Of a stretch of 64,000 nucleotides of DNA, positions 21,639-33,623 are shown piece by piece. Made by a program: the position numbers and the translations under genes. The stretch is taken from positions 558,001 to 622,000 of the forward strand of contig JAFCMP010000501.1 of the NCBI GenBank assembly GCA_017506865.1, written 5' to 3'. Each line of letters starts with the position of its first letter. The first letter of the stretch is position 1. The notes under the pieces were generated by a model. That model did not search any database. It saw nothing but the letters and a program-made list of their open reading frames with translations, and was not told where the DNA came from. Source of the DNA: Tribonema minus. Its lineage: Eukaryota > Sar > Xanthophyceae > Tribonematales > Tribonemataceae.

Positions 21639-24600
21639 ATGGGATGCCAGGACCAGGGTGACGTCGACGAGCAGATCGACTCCTCGAGCGACAGCAGTTC
21701 TTGCGATCTGCGGGTGAAGCGCCGCAAGGTCCAGGTTCCCTTGAGCGACCCTGAGAGCGACGCAGAGCCTGAACTGCAGCAGTATGAACAAGAAGACGCA
21801 GCAGCAGCAGCGGCGCACCTGCCAGAGGATGCAAACCTGCAGTCGCAGGAGGCTCAGCAGCAATCAGTGCAACCGTCGAGAGTGGTGCTCAAAAAGGTCA
21901 TCGTGAGGGGGTTCAAGTCCTTTCGCGATGAAGTAGTCGTGGACCTGTGCCCCGAGTCGCCTAGCGCTGCCACCGCCTTTAGAGGCACACGCGCCTGCTT
22001 CACATGCGTTTTGGGCGGCAATGGCGTGGGCAAGAGCGCCCTGGTAGATGCAATCCTCTTCGTTCTGGGCCATGCAGCCAATCAGCTCCGCTCCCAGAAG
22101 GCGGCCCAGCTGATCAATGACGAAAGCCAGTCAGCCAGTGTGAGCATCACGTTTCAGCGTCTTGGATCAGAAGGAGATGGCGGCACTCTGGTGGTATCTC
22201 GCTCAGTCGTTTCCTCTGGGACATCCACCTATGCCCTCAACGGCTCTGCTGTGGCACGGGGTCACATGCTGGAGGAAGTCAGCCGGTTCTGTGGCTGCAG
22301 CATGGCCAACCCTGATAGGTTAGTTGCCACCGGATAGTGCGTTAGGCCATTTTGATGCACACTGCAGCTGTGGTTGTTGGCGTGTTATGTACGGTCCACT
22401 GGGCAACAGGACAGGCAAACTGCAGCATTGCACATGCTCGGAACAGTTGCCACCAAGCTGATGAACACGGGGACACACCTGCTGATCGTGCTGCACGGTG
22501 ACATTGTTGCTGTATGCATATCAGGCACGTGTAGCTTGTCAGTCTAGCTAGCACACCTTGTTTGCTCATGGTTTGCACAGTCACAGCAATATTGTAAGGA
22601 ACGCTTTGCAGCATGCCTTCGATCAATGCATGAACGCACAGGGCTGACATCACACAACACGCCATTCCTTTCACTGCTGCACCGCTCAGATTTGTCATGC
22701 GGCAGGGAGTGACGCTCCTCGCGCAGCGCGGCACTGCGGAGCTCCTGGCTTACTTTGAGGAGCTTGCGGGCACAGGCACATTGCGCGATGACATAGCAGC
22801 GGCCAACAAGAAGCTGGAACAGGCTCAAACGTCACTCTTGGCAGCCGAAGAGCGTTCTCAGGACCTGGCGGAGAGGAGGGCGCGCCTGCGACCTCAGGTG
22901 TGGCGCATGACCGTCGACAAGAGTTCACCCTTGATGACAACCGGAAGCCTTGTCTGAGGTAGCCGCGACACTCTTCTGCCAAAGCGCGGGTCTGGCAGAG
23001 CATGTTGTTGTGGCAGGGCCTGGTAGCATCTGACAGTTGATGCTGGTCATTTTCTTTAAGGCTAATTCAAATGCACCAGGTACTGTTGAGGCCTTGCTGT
23101 ACATTGTGACATGTCAACTCTACAAGCAGATGCTGCCGCATCCTGTCATGCCATTGAGCCCGAATTGGCCTCCACGATGTCAACTGTCCCCTGCCAGGTT
23201 GAGCGCTTCCGCCAGTACCAGGCGGCGCTGCAAGACGCGGACGACGCGCGCGCCGCCGTCGCCGCCCGAGAAGCGGCGGACCTGGCGGCGGAGGCGGAGG
23301 CACGCGCTGCCGATGCGCGCGCAGCCCGCGCCGCTGAGAGGGAGGAGATGAGGCGTGCAGCAGCGCTCAGAAAGGGCATCAAGGACGCGGAGAAGGCGCA
23401 CGAGGCGGCAGCGCGCGCTGCTGCGGCGGCGGCAGCGGCGCAGAAGGAGGCGGCGCGGGGCGATGAGGGTGCGCGCGGGCGCGTGGCTGCGCTGGAGGTG
23501 CGTTGAAGTTGAAGTGTGCAAGTCGCATCATTTCTAGTAATGTGATGCCAAGGAGGTCCGGTGTTAAGAGGCTCTTGTGGCTGTCTAGTATGCATGGCTG
23601 GTAGATTGCGCAGCATGAGCAGTGGCCGGTTCATTGCCTGCAGTATGACATTGCACCCTGGCACTTATTACCCAGTCAGATAACTTCTTGAGACATGCAG
23701 GCGTGGCTGGTGCTCCTGATGCATCCGCAGGCATGCGCTGAGGCGTCACTTGCATGTTGCGGGTTTGAGCAATTGTGGCGTGCATTCAAACGCTAGTTTG
23801 AGGACGGCCTCCGCAATGCCACCCCCTTGAGTTCAGCTTATTTGGCTGCGCTGCACGCAGGCCAAGGTGGCGTGTGCGACGGCCGAGGTGGCGGCCAACA
23901 ACAAGGAGGTGAAGCGCGTCACGCGCATTGAAGCCAAGGGCGCAGCCGAGCATGCCAAGCTCACCGCAACACTGGAGCAGCTGCAGCACAAGAAGGAGCA
24001 GCTGGAGCGCAAGGCGCAGACAGGCGAAGGCGACGCAGCAGTCGAGGAGGATTCAAAAGCCAGCGCTGACGCCACTGCACAGAGCGCAGCGCTGGCGAGC
24101 AGCGTGCAGTCAGAAGAGGAGAAGGCGGCGGCAGCAGCGGCGGCGGTTGTCGCGGAGCTGGAGGCGCGGCTCAGCACGGAGCGGAGCGCTGCTGCGGAGA
24201 CGAAGCAGCGCTGCTCCAGCGCGCAGCGCGAGCAACGCGACCTGGAGGAGCTGCTGGCGTCCAAGCGCACCGCCCTCTCGCGCGTGCACACGCGGCTCGC
24301 TGCTGCGGAAGCGGAGGCTGCGGACGCCGCCGCCGACAGTGCCGACAGCAGTGGCACTGATGCAGATGGCTCTGGCGGCGGAGGGGGCGGCGCTGCCTCC
24401 GGTCGTCGCGCCGGCGACCGTGATGCGCAGCGGCTGGCGGCGATGCGGGAGCTGGCGCGGCGCGCACAGTACAGTGGCGGTCAGCGCGGCAGCGGTGGCG
24501 CAAGGGGTAGCGGCGGCGGCGGCGGCAGCGGTGGCGGCGGCGGTGAAGGGAATGGCGCAGTGCTGGGAGTGCTCAGGGATCTGGCGTGGCTGCGCAGCTC

Positions 24601-27600
24601 GGAGTCAGCTGTTGCGGTCAATGCGGTGCTGGGCGGGCGCCTGCAAAACTCTTTTGTGGTGCGCTCGCGAGCGGACGCCAGCTCGCTGCTGAATGCTGCT
24701 GAGCCGTGGCTTGGAGTTCTCAGGTGGCTGCCTGCATGCATGCTCCGAAATGGTCCTGGTGTTGGTTGGGGTCGTCTGCACTGATGGGGCAACCAGGTTG
24801 CATGCTGCGCTTCATGTAGAAGAGTTGAATACTTCATTTCTTGCTCATCAAACGGATTGACAAGCATCATGTTTCAGGCTTGTGATCGAGGTCAACCAGT
24901 GTGCTTCAAAAGACAATACCTTTGTGTAGCAGTCACTTGCAGCACACAGTCCAACTGTCACCAAAATGCCCGCTCAAATGTCCAGCATGAAGACCCTCTT
25001 GTCAACAAATTGACTTCATGAATGTAAACATGACTACTCGAATGGTACTCTGAGTTGCAAGAAGTGACAATTTCTTGTTGCCCGTTTGGTCATTGCCTCA
25101 CGCTTCCAGAGTACTCCGCCAAAATGTGGCAGTGCTCTACGGCAGGAGCTATCACTTGTGCACAGCATGCAGCTGATCGCCCCCTCTGCTCTACTTTCGC
25201 CATGCTGAGCAGGTGCGACATCCTTGATGAACTGCCTGCTGAGCCGAGCAGATCCGCCCCCCCTGTCCCCGGCCTCACGCCCCTCGCTGAGTGCGTCGAA
25301 GGCGCGGACGACAGCTGCTCAGCGCTGCTGCGTCGCAGGCACCTCAAGGGCTGGTGGCTCGCACGCACGCGCCGCGAGGCGCTGGCAGCGCACCGCGCAA
25401 ATGTCGTGACCCTGGACGGGGAGCTGTTTCGCGCTGACGGCGAAGTGGCCAGCACACTGGGTGCTGCTGCACACGGCGCGCGTGGCGCCACATCAGTCTA
25501 TGCGCTCAGTGTTCAAGGCAGCGGCGGCAGCGGCGGCGGCGGCGGCGGCGCTGGGAGCGGAGGCAGCGGCCCAACGGCGGCGCAGCGGGCAGCGGCACAG
25601 AAGCGCGCACAGGAGGCAGCGAGCGCTGCTGCAGCACTGAGGAAGCGCGCGGCAAAGCTGGCAGCCGAGCTGGATGACTTGGTGGCCATTTGCATGCGTG
25701 CGGCAGAGGCGGAGGAGGGGGCGCGCGCTGCCGCCGCGCGCGCCGCGCAGGGCATGGAGGCGCTGCAGCACGACGTGAGCGCTGCGCGCGCTGCCGCCAC
25801 AGCGCGCCAGCGCGACGCGCAGCTGCTGCGCAAGATCGCCGAGTGCGCCGCTGCAGCAGCGCCTGCGACAGTCGCGGCAGCAGCGGAGCCGCCCCTGGAC
25901 GCGGTCAACCGCGAGCTGAAGCGCGCAGCGGCGCGACTGCGCAGCCTGGAAATGCGCGGCGAGGCTCAGCGCGCCGCCGCCGCCATGGCACAGGCAGCGC
26001 TCAACAAAGCGACAGCGCGCGCGGCGGCGCTGGCGGAGGAGCTCGCCGCCGCGCATGAGAACTGCACTGGCACCAAAGCAGCGCTCAAGGCGGCGCTGAA
26101 GGACAAGCGCGCCGCCGACAAGGCGCGCGAGGCGGCGCGCGCTGCGCTGGAGGACGCGCGCGAGCAGCAGCGCTCAGCGGAGGCGGAGGTGGCGGCGTGC
26201 CGCGCGCGCGCTCGCGCCGCCGAGACCGCCTGCACCAGTGCTCAGTCACGCGCCGACGCGGCCAGCGCCGGCCTGCCGGCTGACGCGGTGCAGCGCGCAG
26301 CGGAGGAGAGGGAAGCTGACGCGGCGGCGTTTGCGGAGGCTCTGCGGGCGGCGCGCGGCGCTGCGCGACGGGCGGAGAGGGCAGTGGCAGAGCTGGAGGC
26401 AGGGCTCAATGCGGACGCGATAGAGGAGGACTGCTGCCTGGGGGAGCAGGCGCGGGAGGTGGCGGGGGAGGTGGCGGCGGCGAAGGAGGCGTGCACGGCG
26501 ATCAGGGGGGAAGTTGAGGGCATGGGACGGGAGCGTCACACGCGGCTCACTACCGCACTTGAACAGGTACTTTCAGAATGACTTTGAGGGGGCAAACCTG
26601 TATGTGTTTCAGCGGCACACCTAGAGATGCTGATTTTTGTAGGTGGAAGCGCGCCAAACATGTCTGGCGTTGTGCGGACAATGTTGCGGGTACTGCTATG
26701 TCTGCACAGTGGCAATTGCAACGGCCATATCTTGCAGCATGGTGTTCACACTGGACTATGGAAGTACACTTGCCAGCCTTGCATACCCTCTCAACCATTT
26801 CTTTCGAGAGTGCCCTGCGCGCGCGCGCGCGCGCGCGTGTGTGCGTGTGTGTGTGTGTGCAGGCGTTAAGCACTCCTTTGCCATGTCATTCCTATTCCAT
26901 CAATTCCTGTTTCATATATGTAGCCGTTGCGTTCCACAACTGCGCAGGTGAACAAGGAGTTGAGCGGCGCGTACAGCCTCCTCACGCCCGCCTACGGCGA
27001 GTGCTACCTCAGCTACAGCGCGGAGCCCGTGGAGCTGCTGGCGGGCGGCGTGCTGCTGCGCGCCAAGACGCACCGCGGCGCCGCGTGGCGCCCCATCATC
27101 CAGCTCAGCGGCGGGCAGCAGGCGCTCTGCGGCCTCGCGCTCGCGCTCGCCGCGCAGCGTACCTACCCCTGCTGCGTGTACATCATGGACGAGCTGGACG
27201 CAGCGCTCGATGCGCGCAGTGTCGCGCGCGCTGCCGATTTGCTGGCTGCGCGTGCGCGCGGCGGCAGCGGGGGCGGCGGCGGCGGCGGCGGTGCTGGTTG
27301 TGAAGGCGGCGGCGATGGGTGTGGCGGCGGGAGTGGCGGCGGCGGCGGCAGCGCGTCGCAGGAGGGTTGGGGCGTTAGTGGACAGGCGGAGGTGCCCGCA
27401 CAGTACGTTGTTGTGAGCCACAGGTGAGAGCTGATTGATGTGCAAGATTGCAGATGGGCGCAATGGTGGTGAGTGAGTGTTCGGTGTCGATGAGAGCTCG
27501 TTGCATGCGTCTCTTTGGCTGCGTGAGATCAGACAGGCGTGAGCGTTCAATTAGTTGGCGCAACCTCTGAATTGCTGCATGCTCAGGCAATTTGCAATTT

Positions 27601-28033
27601 CATGCCATCGCAGTATGCAAATCTCTGTACATTCATAGCCAATGTTGATCGTATACGCGGTGGTGCTCAATTGGAAGGTGATGCCAGCAGCGTAGTTCTT
27701 TACATTCTTTCTCAGACAAGTACACCCGATGTGCACTTATTGTGTGGATTGTGTGGTATGAATGTGATGGCACATGCGTTGATGTTGCCAAGATATGTCA
27801 GACGGCAGCAGCAACCTTCTACCTGTGGCGTTGACTGAACATGGTTTCGATGGCCTGGCGCTGTACCTCTCACCCTGACCCTAACTCTGCAGCCATTTTG
27901 TCACCGGAGCCCTAACCCAAATCATGCCCTTTTCTCTCTATGTAGGGCTGAGATGCGTGAGCGCTGCTCAGCAATCGTGGGCCTGTACCGGTGCTGCAAC
28001 TCCGCGGCGGCGCTCTGTGTGCCAACGCAGTGA
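21639..28033 (+). CDS. divergent SMC-family ATPase, nearest to SMC4
   Basis: Seven exons fit in phase: 21639-22318, 22690-22897, 23198-23497, 23861-24723, 25213-26566, 26948-27423, 27946-28033. The product is 1322 aa, normal SMC length. SMC proteins are ring ATPases that organise chromosomes (condensin, cohesin, SMC5/6). After an acidic 90-residue N-terminus comes VIVRGFKSFRDEV, Walker A GGNGVGKS (about 126-133) and DAILFVLGHAANQLRS, which resembles SMC4. Two very Ala-rich coiled coils flank a hinge (about residues 440-570, with VAVNAVLGGRLQNSFVV and VVTLDGELFRADGEVAS). The C-terminal head has LSGGQQAL (1188-1193), Walker B VYIMDELDAALD (Asp-Glu 1216-1217) and VVSHR. The ending CSAIVGLYRCCNS recalls SMC4's LVGIYK. 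Unusual points: Walker A lacks the canonical PNGSGKSN residues, the signature is QQ instead of EK/QR/QK, and poly-Gly/Ser insertions sit in the hinge and in the C-terminal head. Could be the condensin SMC4 of this lineage or a diverged paralogue. Confidence 0.88.
26819..26861. repeat. (GC)n(GT)n microsatellite in an SMC intron
   Basis: A run of alternating GC followed by alternating GT dinucleotides, within the intron before the C-terminal head exon. Such alternating purine-pyrimidine DNA can adopt Z-form and is unstable. Confidence 0.9.
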
Positions 28034-29305
28034 GCACAGATATCACACGTTTGCTGAGCCATATGGGTACCTGGTGTAGAGCACTGCTGTACGCCAAGCA
28101 CTGATGCAGGCGTGGTCTCGAAGAATGGGTGTTGCAGCATTACAGCCGTTCATCGGCTTGTTCTTGTTCAGTCAGCCATTGAGGGCCACTTCACCGGTAC
28201 TCTGCATGTCACCACGATGCAGCAGCTGTGGCAGCTATGGTTTGCTTTTTGTGATACTAGCTACGACACCGGCCTAGTGATGGTACTCCAAGTTTGCATC
28301 AGGGCCAGTGCGCATGCTATGAGGCCTGCATCAATGGCGCCAGCACCGGCAACGCCACATCAGCCATTCATCGGCTTGTTCTTGTTCAGTCAGCCATTGA
28401 GGGCCACTTCACCGGTACTCTGCATGTCACTACGATGCAGCAGCTGTGGCAGCTGTGGTTTGCTTTTTGTGATACTAGCTACGACACCGGCCTAGTGATG
28501 GTACTCCAAGTTTGCATCAGGGCCAGTGCGCATGCTATGAGGCCTGCATCAATGGCGCCAGCACCGGCAACGCCACATCAGCAGAGAACACGTGGCTGTA
28601 TCTCACCACAACAAGATCATGACGTGACTGCGCCAGCAGCACACAGCATGTGCAGGTCTGCAGTAGCAGGAGTTACCCACATGTCATATGCTTCCCATAG
28701 CAGCATCACAGCGCACCGGTGTGGATGCTGGGGTGTTTGGAATGGGCTGTTGGAATGCGTTGTAAAGTACATGGCAGTGGAGGGTGGGGTGATCTATGGC
28801 GCGGGAGCCCAATTGCATTGGATTAGTGAGAGGGCACGCGCGCAATGAGCTGATGGTGTGGCTGCACAGAGAGCTGAGCACTGTGGCTGAAGACACCGTC
28901 TCTGTCATTGAACATTCTGTTGTTCTTGAAGGCCCTCTCTTCTGCCATCATTGTGCAACTTGGTTTGCATGAGTGCATGCAGGATGTAGGAGACTAAGTT
29001 GATTTAGGAGACTGGTGTGCGGCGCTGTGCACCTCTGATGATGCTGGACTTGTGAAGCGAGACGGCCTGCGTGCTTCCATGTGTTTGGCACTTCATTACA
29101 CGGCGTGTAGTCTATCGTAATGACGTTGACTTTCGACCTACTCTATGCATGTAACTGAACACTCATGATTCATCACTCACAACTCTTGCACTCGCTTACA
29201 CGAGTCAGTTGGCTGGATTTGAAAGCTGTGTTGCAGGAGAAGAAAGCAGGCGAAGGAAGGCGGTGTGGTCAGACCTAGTAGCTCACGGAAGAAGCAGGAA
29301 TCATC
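28034..29305. other. intergenic region with a 218-bp tandem duplication
   Basis: It lies between the SMC stop codon and the acyl carrier protein start. The main content is the tandem duplication at 28144-28580. ORFs here arise from the repeat and have no family motifs. Confidence 0.6.
28144..28580. repeat. 218-bp tandem duplication, nearly identical copies
   Basis: Copy 1 runs about 28144-28361 and copy 2 about 28362-28579, each opening cagcc(g/a)ttcatcggcttgttc and closing ggcaacgccacat. I noticed only about three mismatches, so the event is young. The period is not a multiple of three and the DNA looks noncoding. Confidence 0.93.
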
Positions 29306-31392
29306 ATGAGTGCCGCCAGGATGGCCATGTCGGTGTGTGCCCGGCGTACTTTCGCAATCCGGGCTTTGCCTACTGCATACCGCATGGTAGCGGCGGTGCC
29401 ACGACTGGCGCGGCCAACAGCCCAGCCAGTGATGGCGCAAGCAGTGCGTTCATTCCACTACACCTGCAGGGCCAGCGACGACGCAGCCACGCCGGCGAAG
29501 GTTCGTGTTCCAGTGCATCTGTGTCACATGGTGTTTGGCTGCCACCTCTATAAGGCTGAACTCAGTTGGCTGTTACCATGACAGCTGACTTCGATCATTG
29601 CTTCACTTGTTGCTGTCATGGCTGGCCACGTCTCAGCCTGTTTTTCTGGACAAGGAGGAGGTGTTGGAGCGCGTGATGACCGTGGTAAAGAGCTTTGAGA
29701 AGGTGAGACGGAAGTTTTGTTGGTAGTTAGGTGCTGGCTCACCACCACTTGTGCTCAGTTGTATTGCAATTAATTTACTATGCGCTGACACGAAACGCAT
29801 ATGCGCAAACATTGCTGATGCTTTGCTATGATCCAGATCTGAGAAGGTGGAGGTTTTGGCATAATCAATTGAAGTTGCAGGCTTATCATTTTCGTTTTTT
29901 TGCTGCAACGCATTCAATGCAGAAAGCCTTTGGCTGTCAGCACAAGCACACAACGATGATGTTTGCCAATTTCCGAGGGGAATGATTTTAGCAATAAGAT
30001 ATATTCAGAGTTGTTGAGCATTGCAGCCCTTTCAGGCGCAGGGATTGTGTGTGGTGGTGACACGGCAATCATCCTTCCGCTGTCTACACAATGAAGGCCG
30101 TAAACCACAGTTTGTTCAATTTACAACTGATCAGTGCGGTGTGCCAACGTGTGCATGTTGAAGTTCATGTCATGTGGTAAACCCTAAGCCAGCCCTAGTC
30201 CTCACTTGATTGTGACGCCATGGAATGTGCCGCATGTCAATGGTGCAGATTGACCCCACAAAGGTCAGCCCTACTGCTAAGTTCAAGGATGACCTCGGAT
30301 TGGACTCGCTGGACTCTGTGGAAGTGGTGATGGCTATTGAGGATGAGGTATGTATATCACCTGTGTGTATTGCCGTGCAATGTCACCAACTGCGCTGCCC
30401 AGTAGGCAAGATGTCTCTGAGTGTGAAGCTGGAACGTTTTTACGCCCGCTGGTTTGGGTCACTTGGCAGCCGGTTCAGTTCGCATGTTCGAGCCATGGCA
30501 CACTGCATTCACTCTTGAGTGAAAGATGTATTTAGTCTGTCCAGCGCATACACCGCATTGTGTGGCATCTTCCCTCTTGGTGGTGGGTGCCTTGAGCCGC
30601 ATTTCGCAATGCTTAGCTGCCGCGCCCACTCTTTCACATCATGATAAGCATGGTGTCACAGCTTCGCTTCAAAACGGAACCACGCTTGGTTTGAGTGTTG
30701 ATCTCGTGTGGTCGGCATGTATCGACGAAGGTGCCACTGTTTGGCTGTGACTGGTACGTGTGGCACTCCAAATGCACGCATAGCTGATTTCAATATGTCT
30801 ATGAAGCAGTGCCTCCCCTTCCGGCTGGAGTCCGCAACGACTGTGATCGTGTGCATGGTGCACGACAAGACTATCGTATGCTCAAATGATGTAATGCTGA
30901 GCCTGTGAATTTGCTGAAAGGTCTGGTTGAAACTATGTCGATCGGAGCCGACTTCCTTCAGGGGTGTGAACCATTGCTAGTTCAACTTCAAGTTGTACAT
31001 TGGGCTATGTCCGTGCTCACTCTTTAAAAATGTTCGACATGTGCGCTGCAGTGTAGCTCGAGTTATCGTGTGCTTCTGCAGATGCTGCTGCTTCGGCTGC
31101 GGCTAGTTACGAAGACCTCACTGCGATGACGCACTCAACATGTTTGCGGTACCTACTGCAAGTCTCTTGCTGTTGGTTCTCTGACGTTATGCATCAAGTC
31201 CGCATAGTGACAAGCTCTTTGCCATTTCAGAACACGGCATCTGCAGACTCATGAACTCATTCCGTGTCTCGCATCTCTTGCCCCGCCGCCGTGCTGCAGT
31301 TTGCCATAGTGATCCCGGACGACGAGGCGGATGCCATACTGAGCGTTGAGGACGCAGTCGTTTTCATCTCCTCGCACCCCAACGCGCACTGA
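29306..31392 (+). CDS. mitochondrial acyl carrier protein
   Basis: Four exons, all phase 0: 29306-29500, 29637-29702, 30249-30347, 31300-31392. The product is 150 aa. ACP carries growing acyl chains on a 4'-phosphopantetheine arm. The mitochondrial form serves type II fatty-acid and lipoate synthesis and is a subunit of respiratory complex I in many eukaryotes. The first 55-60 residues are rich in Arg/Ala/Ser with almost no acids and end RSFHYTCRA, a typical mitochondrial presequence with no signal peptide, which argues against the plastid form. The mature part has [20 protein letters not shown], the attachment site [13 protein letters not shown] (Ser107) and [21 protein letters not shown]. 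All family landmarks are intact and the length is normal. The third intron is about 950 bp and the exon 3 donor is GTATGT. Very confident in family, fairly confident in compartment. Confidence 0.95.
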
Positions 31393-32757
31393 TCACGCGG
31401 TGACAGCTGCGCCAGCAGCAATACTGACACTGTATGCATCAGTGTGCAACAGTGGCTCTCTGCGCTGGCAGCTCCTTCTCTACCAACGCCCACAAGGCAT
31501 GTTGTTGACGTGAATGTCACTGCGGTGCACGCCAAGGAGGAGAGGAGAGCTGGGTGGGGGCGTGGGGGCTGCAGAAGCTGCCTGCTTTAGGCGCCAATGG
31601 TGAGCAGCAGATATCATTAGTGCACCGGCAGCAGCAGCAAGCAGGGCGGGGTCTTCTTGTGTTATTGAGAGATGGTGTGCGGCGGGGGTGGGGAGTTGGC
31701 CTTGCGCCAATAAACAAGGTGCTTCATGTACATACTATGTGGCGACGAATATGTCTTTGTGCCCTCCTGTTGCGATGTGATGTACAGAGCAGAAGCATAC
31801 GTATTCTGGCATGTTTTTGACCGTCCGCGCATGTGTATGTTTTGTTATGCTAGTCTTGGCGCACAATGTTGATGCGTTTCATGATATTGCGCCTTGGTTC
31901 GCAGGTCTAGAGTCGCTCCACTGTGTCTGCTGGGTTTACCTCCTCACTGCCTGTTCAATCCACACTTTTACAGTTGCAGGCAATCTCCACTATGTGGACG
32001 CTGCTTCCATACCCAAGGTATACCCTCGTGATTCTATGCCCGCCTGGCTCAGCTTGAGCCTGTTTGCTTGCTTCCTCGCGTTGTTGACAGCTGCAACACC
32101 AACACTTTGGTGTGCACAACCTGCTGAAGCATCGGGCACTAGTGCATGTCTGCTCGCGTCCTTGCCTTGTGAAGAGCTGCAACGCCCTCGCGCGTGTACT
32201 TTGCCAACACCATTATGGTGTACAAAATTTACTGAAGCATAAGGCACAGTCGCATGTGTGCGCCAGTAAATGGCTCGTGTGCCTGCATTGCCCGCACTTG
32301 CAGCACCTTTTACCACATACTGCATACTTCCTCCCGCCTCGTACTGACAACAGCTTTGATGGAGGCGCTAGCAGGTCACCGGTGTATGTGGTGTCTTAAG
32401 CCTGACATTTATTTATGAAGTCAACTGCAGGCACTCAAATTAACTTCAACAGAACATGCTGCTCCACTCATGTGAAAAAAAATTCACTGTGAGCACTTGC
32501 GCAGTACTGATAGGTGCTTCAAGGTGACAAAATACTTGCTCCAGCACTTCACGAGTTTGCTACCTGGCGGGTGGTTTGCAATTCGTCTTGCTTGCTTTCC
32601 TGCGCTTTTGCAACTTCAACTTGAGGAGAGAACTAAGAGGAGAGAGAGAGAAATAGAGATCATCATCATCATCATCATCGTCATCATCATCAAGATCAGA
32701 TCACGATCACACGAGAGCGAGCCAGCTGAAAGTGGACTTGTGGTAGTCGTTAGTAGC
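31393..32757. other. intergenic region, includes a small diverged duplication
   Basis: No supported gene. An ORF at 31811-32242 (+, 143 codons) begins with a hydrophobic stretch but has no recognisable domain and overlaps an imperfect direct repeat (about 32095-32139 and 32201-32247, sharing caacac..tggtgt.cacaa...ctgaagcat..ggcac). A short (ATC)n microsatellite at 32660-32695 lies in the leader of the next gene, together with a motif copy caacttcaacttgagg at 32611. Confidence 0.5.
32660..32695. repeat. (ATC)n microsatellite in a 5' leader
   Basis: About eleven ATC-like triplets (atcatcatc...gtcatcatcatcaag), following a GA-rich stretch, about 70 bp before the start codon of the orphan gene at 32758. 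Confidence 0.8.
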
Positions 32758-33623
32758 ATGGCCTCTGCATCCGGACGTTCGCAAGCCGCTGCGGCCGCGT
32801 CCAGATCTGGGCAGGAGGTGCTTGAGGGCAAGCTAGAGAGATCCGAGAAGGAGAACACAGTTTGCAACGGCGATGAGACCGACGAGGACAGCGCCGAGGA
32901 CGATGCATCGTCCGATTTAGTCTTGGCCGCCGGCCTAGACGATGTCATGATGGACCTTAACGCATACATCCGTCAATGCTACGATGACCACATGGAGTGG
33001 GTGACTATTCACGGAGAGCCTTTCGGCCTAGACAAGAACGGCAACCTCGCCGTGCCCGAAGGCCCCATGATCTTCACTGACGGCAGCTCTGTTCAAATCG
33101 ACCTCGCTGGTCCAGAGGGGAACTGCTGCCCCTCGATACGCGCGCCGGCCACGTCTTCTACCGCCACCGCAGCATGCTGCTGGAGCTGACGGGCCCACTG
33201 TCTGCTCGCGCCGTCATGCAAGCCGTTGCCAGCAAGATCCGCCACGAGAATCTGCGGCAGCTGCTGCTGCAGGGAATGCTGATGCGCGCCCTCGCTGCAT
33301 CGCCGATCTACCCCTGGGAGCGTTTCCATCGCAAAAAGTGGGAGTGGCTGCCCCCGTTTCCACAGGCGCAAGCGCGCAACTACCTCCGGAGCAAGGAGTA
33401 TTTGGAGGCGTGCAGGTTCTCCCATGCTTGGTTCTACGAGAAGACCTCTCCGGTTCTTGACCTTGAGCCAGACCCCATGGCGGCATTGACAGCGGCGCAG
33501 CTCGCGCAGCTCGGCAAACACTACGACAGGTACTTTTCAAGTGGCTGCGGAGCTGACCTGTTGGCGGTGTGGCACTTGCGCGGGAGCAAGTACGAGGTGG
33601 TGTGGAGCGACATGCACAGCTGA
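32758..33623 (+). pseudogene. orphan gene copy 1, frameshifted
   Basis: Frame 1 from ATG 32758 encodes an acidic, Ser-rich N-terminus (TDEDSAEDDASS), then LNAYIRQCYDDHMEW and EPFGLDKNGNLAVPEGP, and is clearly homologous to the gene at 34995. Near 33120-33150 homology jumps to frame 3 (GHVFYRHRSMLLELTGPLSARAV), which continues to a stop at 33621-33623 with LRSKEYLEACRFSHAWFYEK and YEVVWSDMHS. A small indel therefore separates the halves. About 288 residues in total. No domain is recognised. A conserved block with Leu-rich helices and W/Y-rich C-terminal segments suggests a folded soluble protein, and no signal peptide is seen. Either a recent pseudogene or a sequencing indel. Comparison with copy 2 supports selection in the past. 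Confidence 0.75.

Noticed and set aside
21908..21921. ggggttcaagtcc, resembling a tRNA T-arm
   Set aside because: It encodes RGFKSF of the SMC N-terminal head and no acceptor or anticodon arm surrounds it.
31811..32242. 143-codon + ORF with a hydrophobic N-terminus
   Set aside because: The apparent signal peptide is followed by sequence without domains that overlaps an imperfect DNA repeat. Not supported as a gene.
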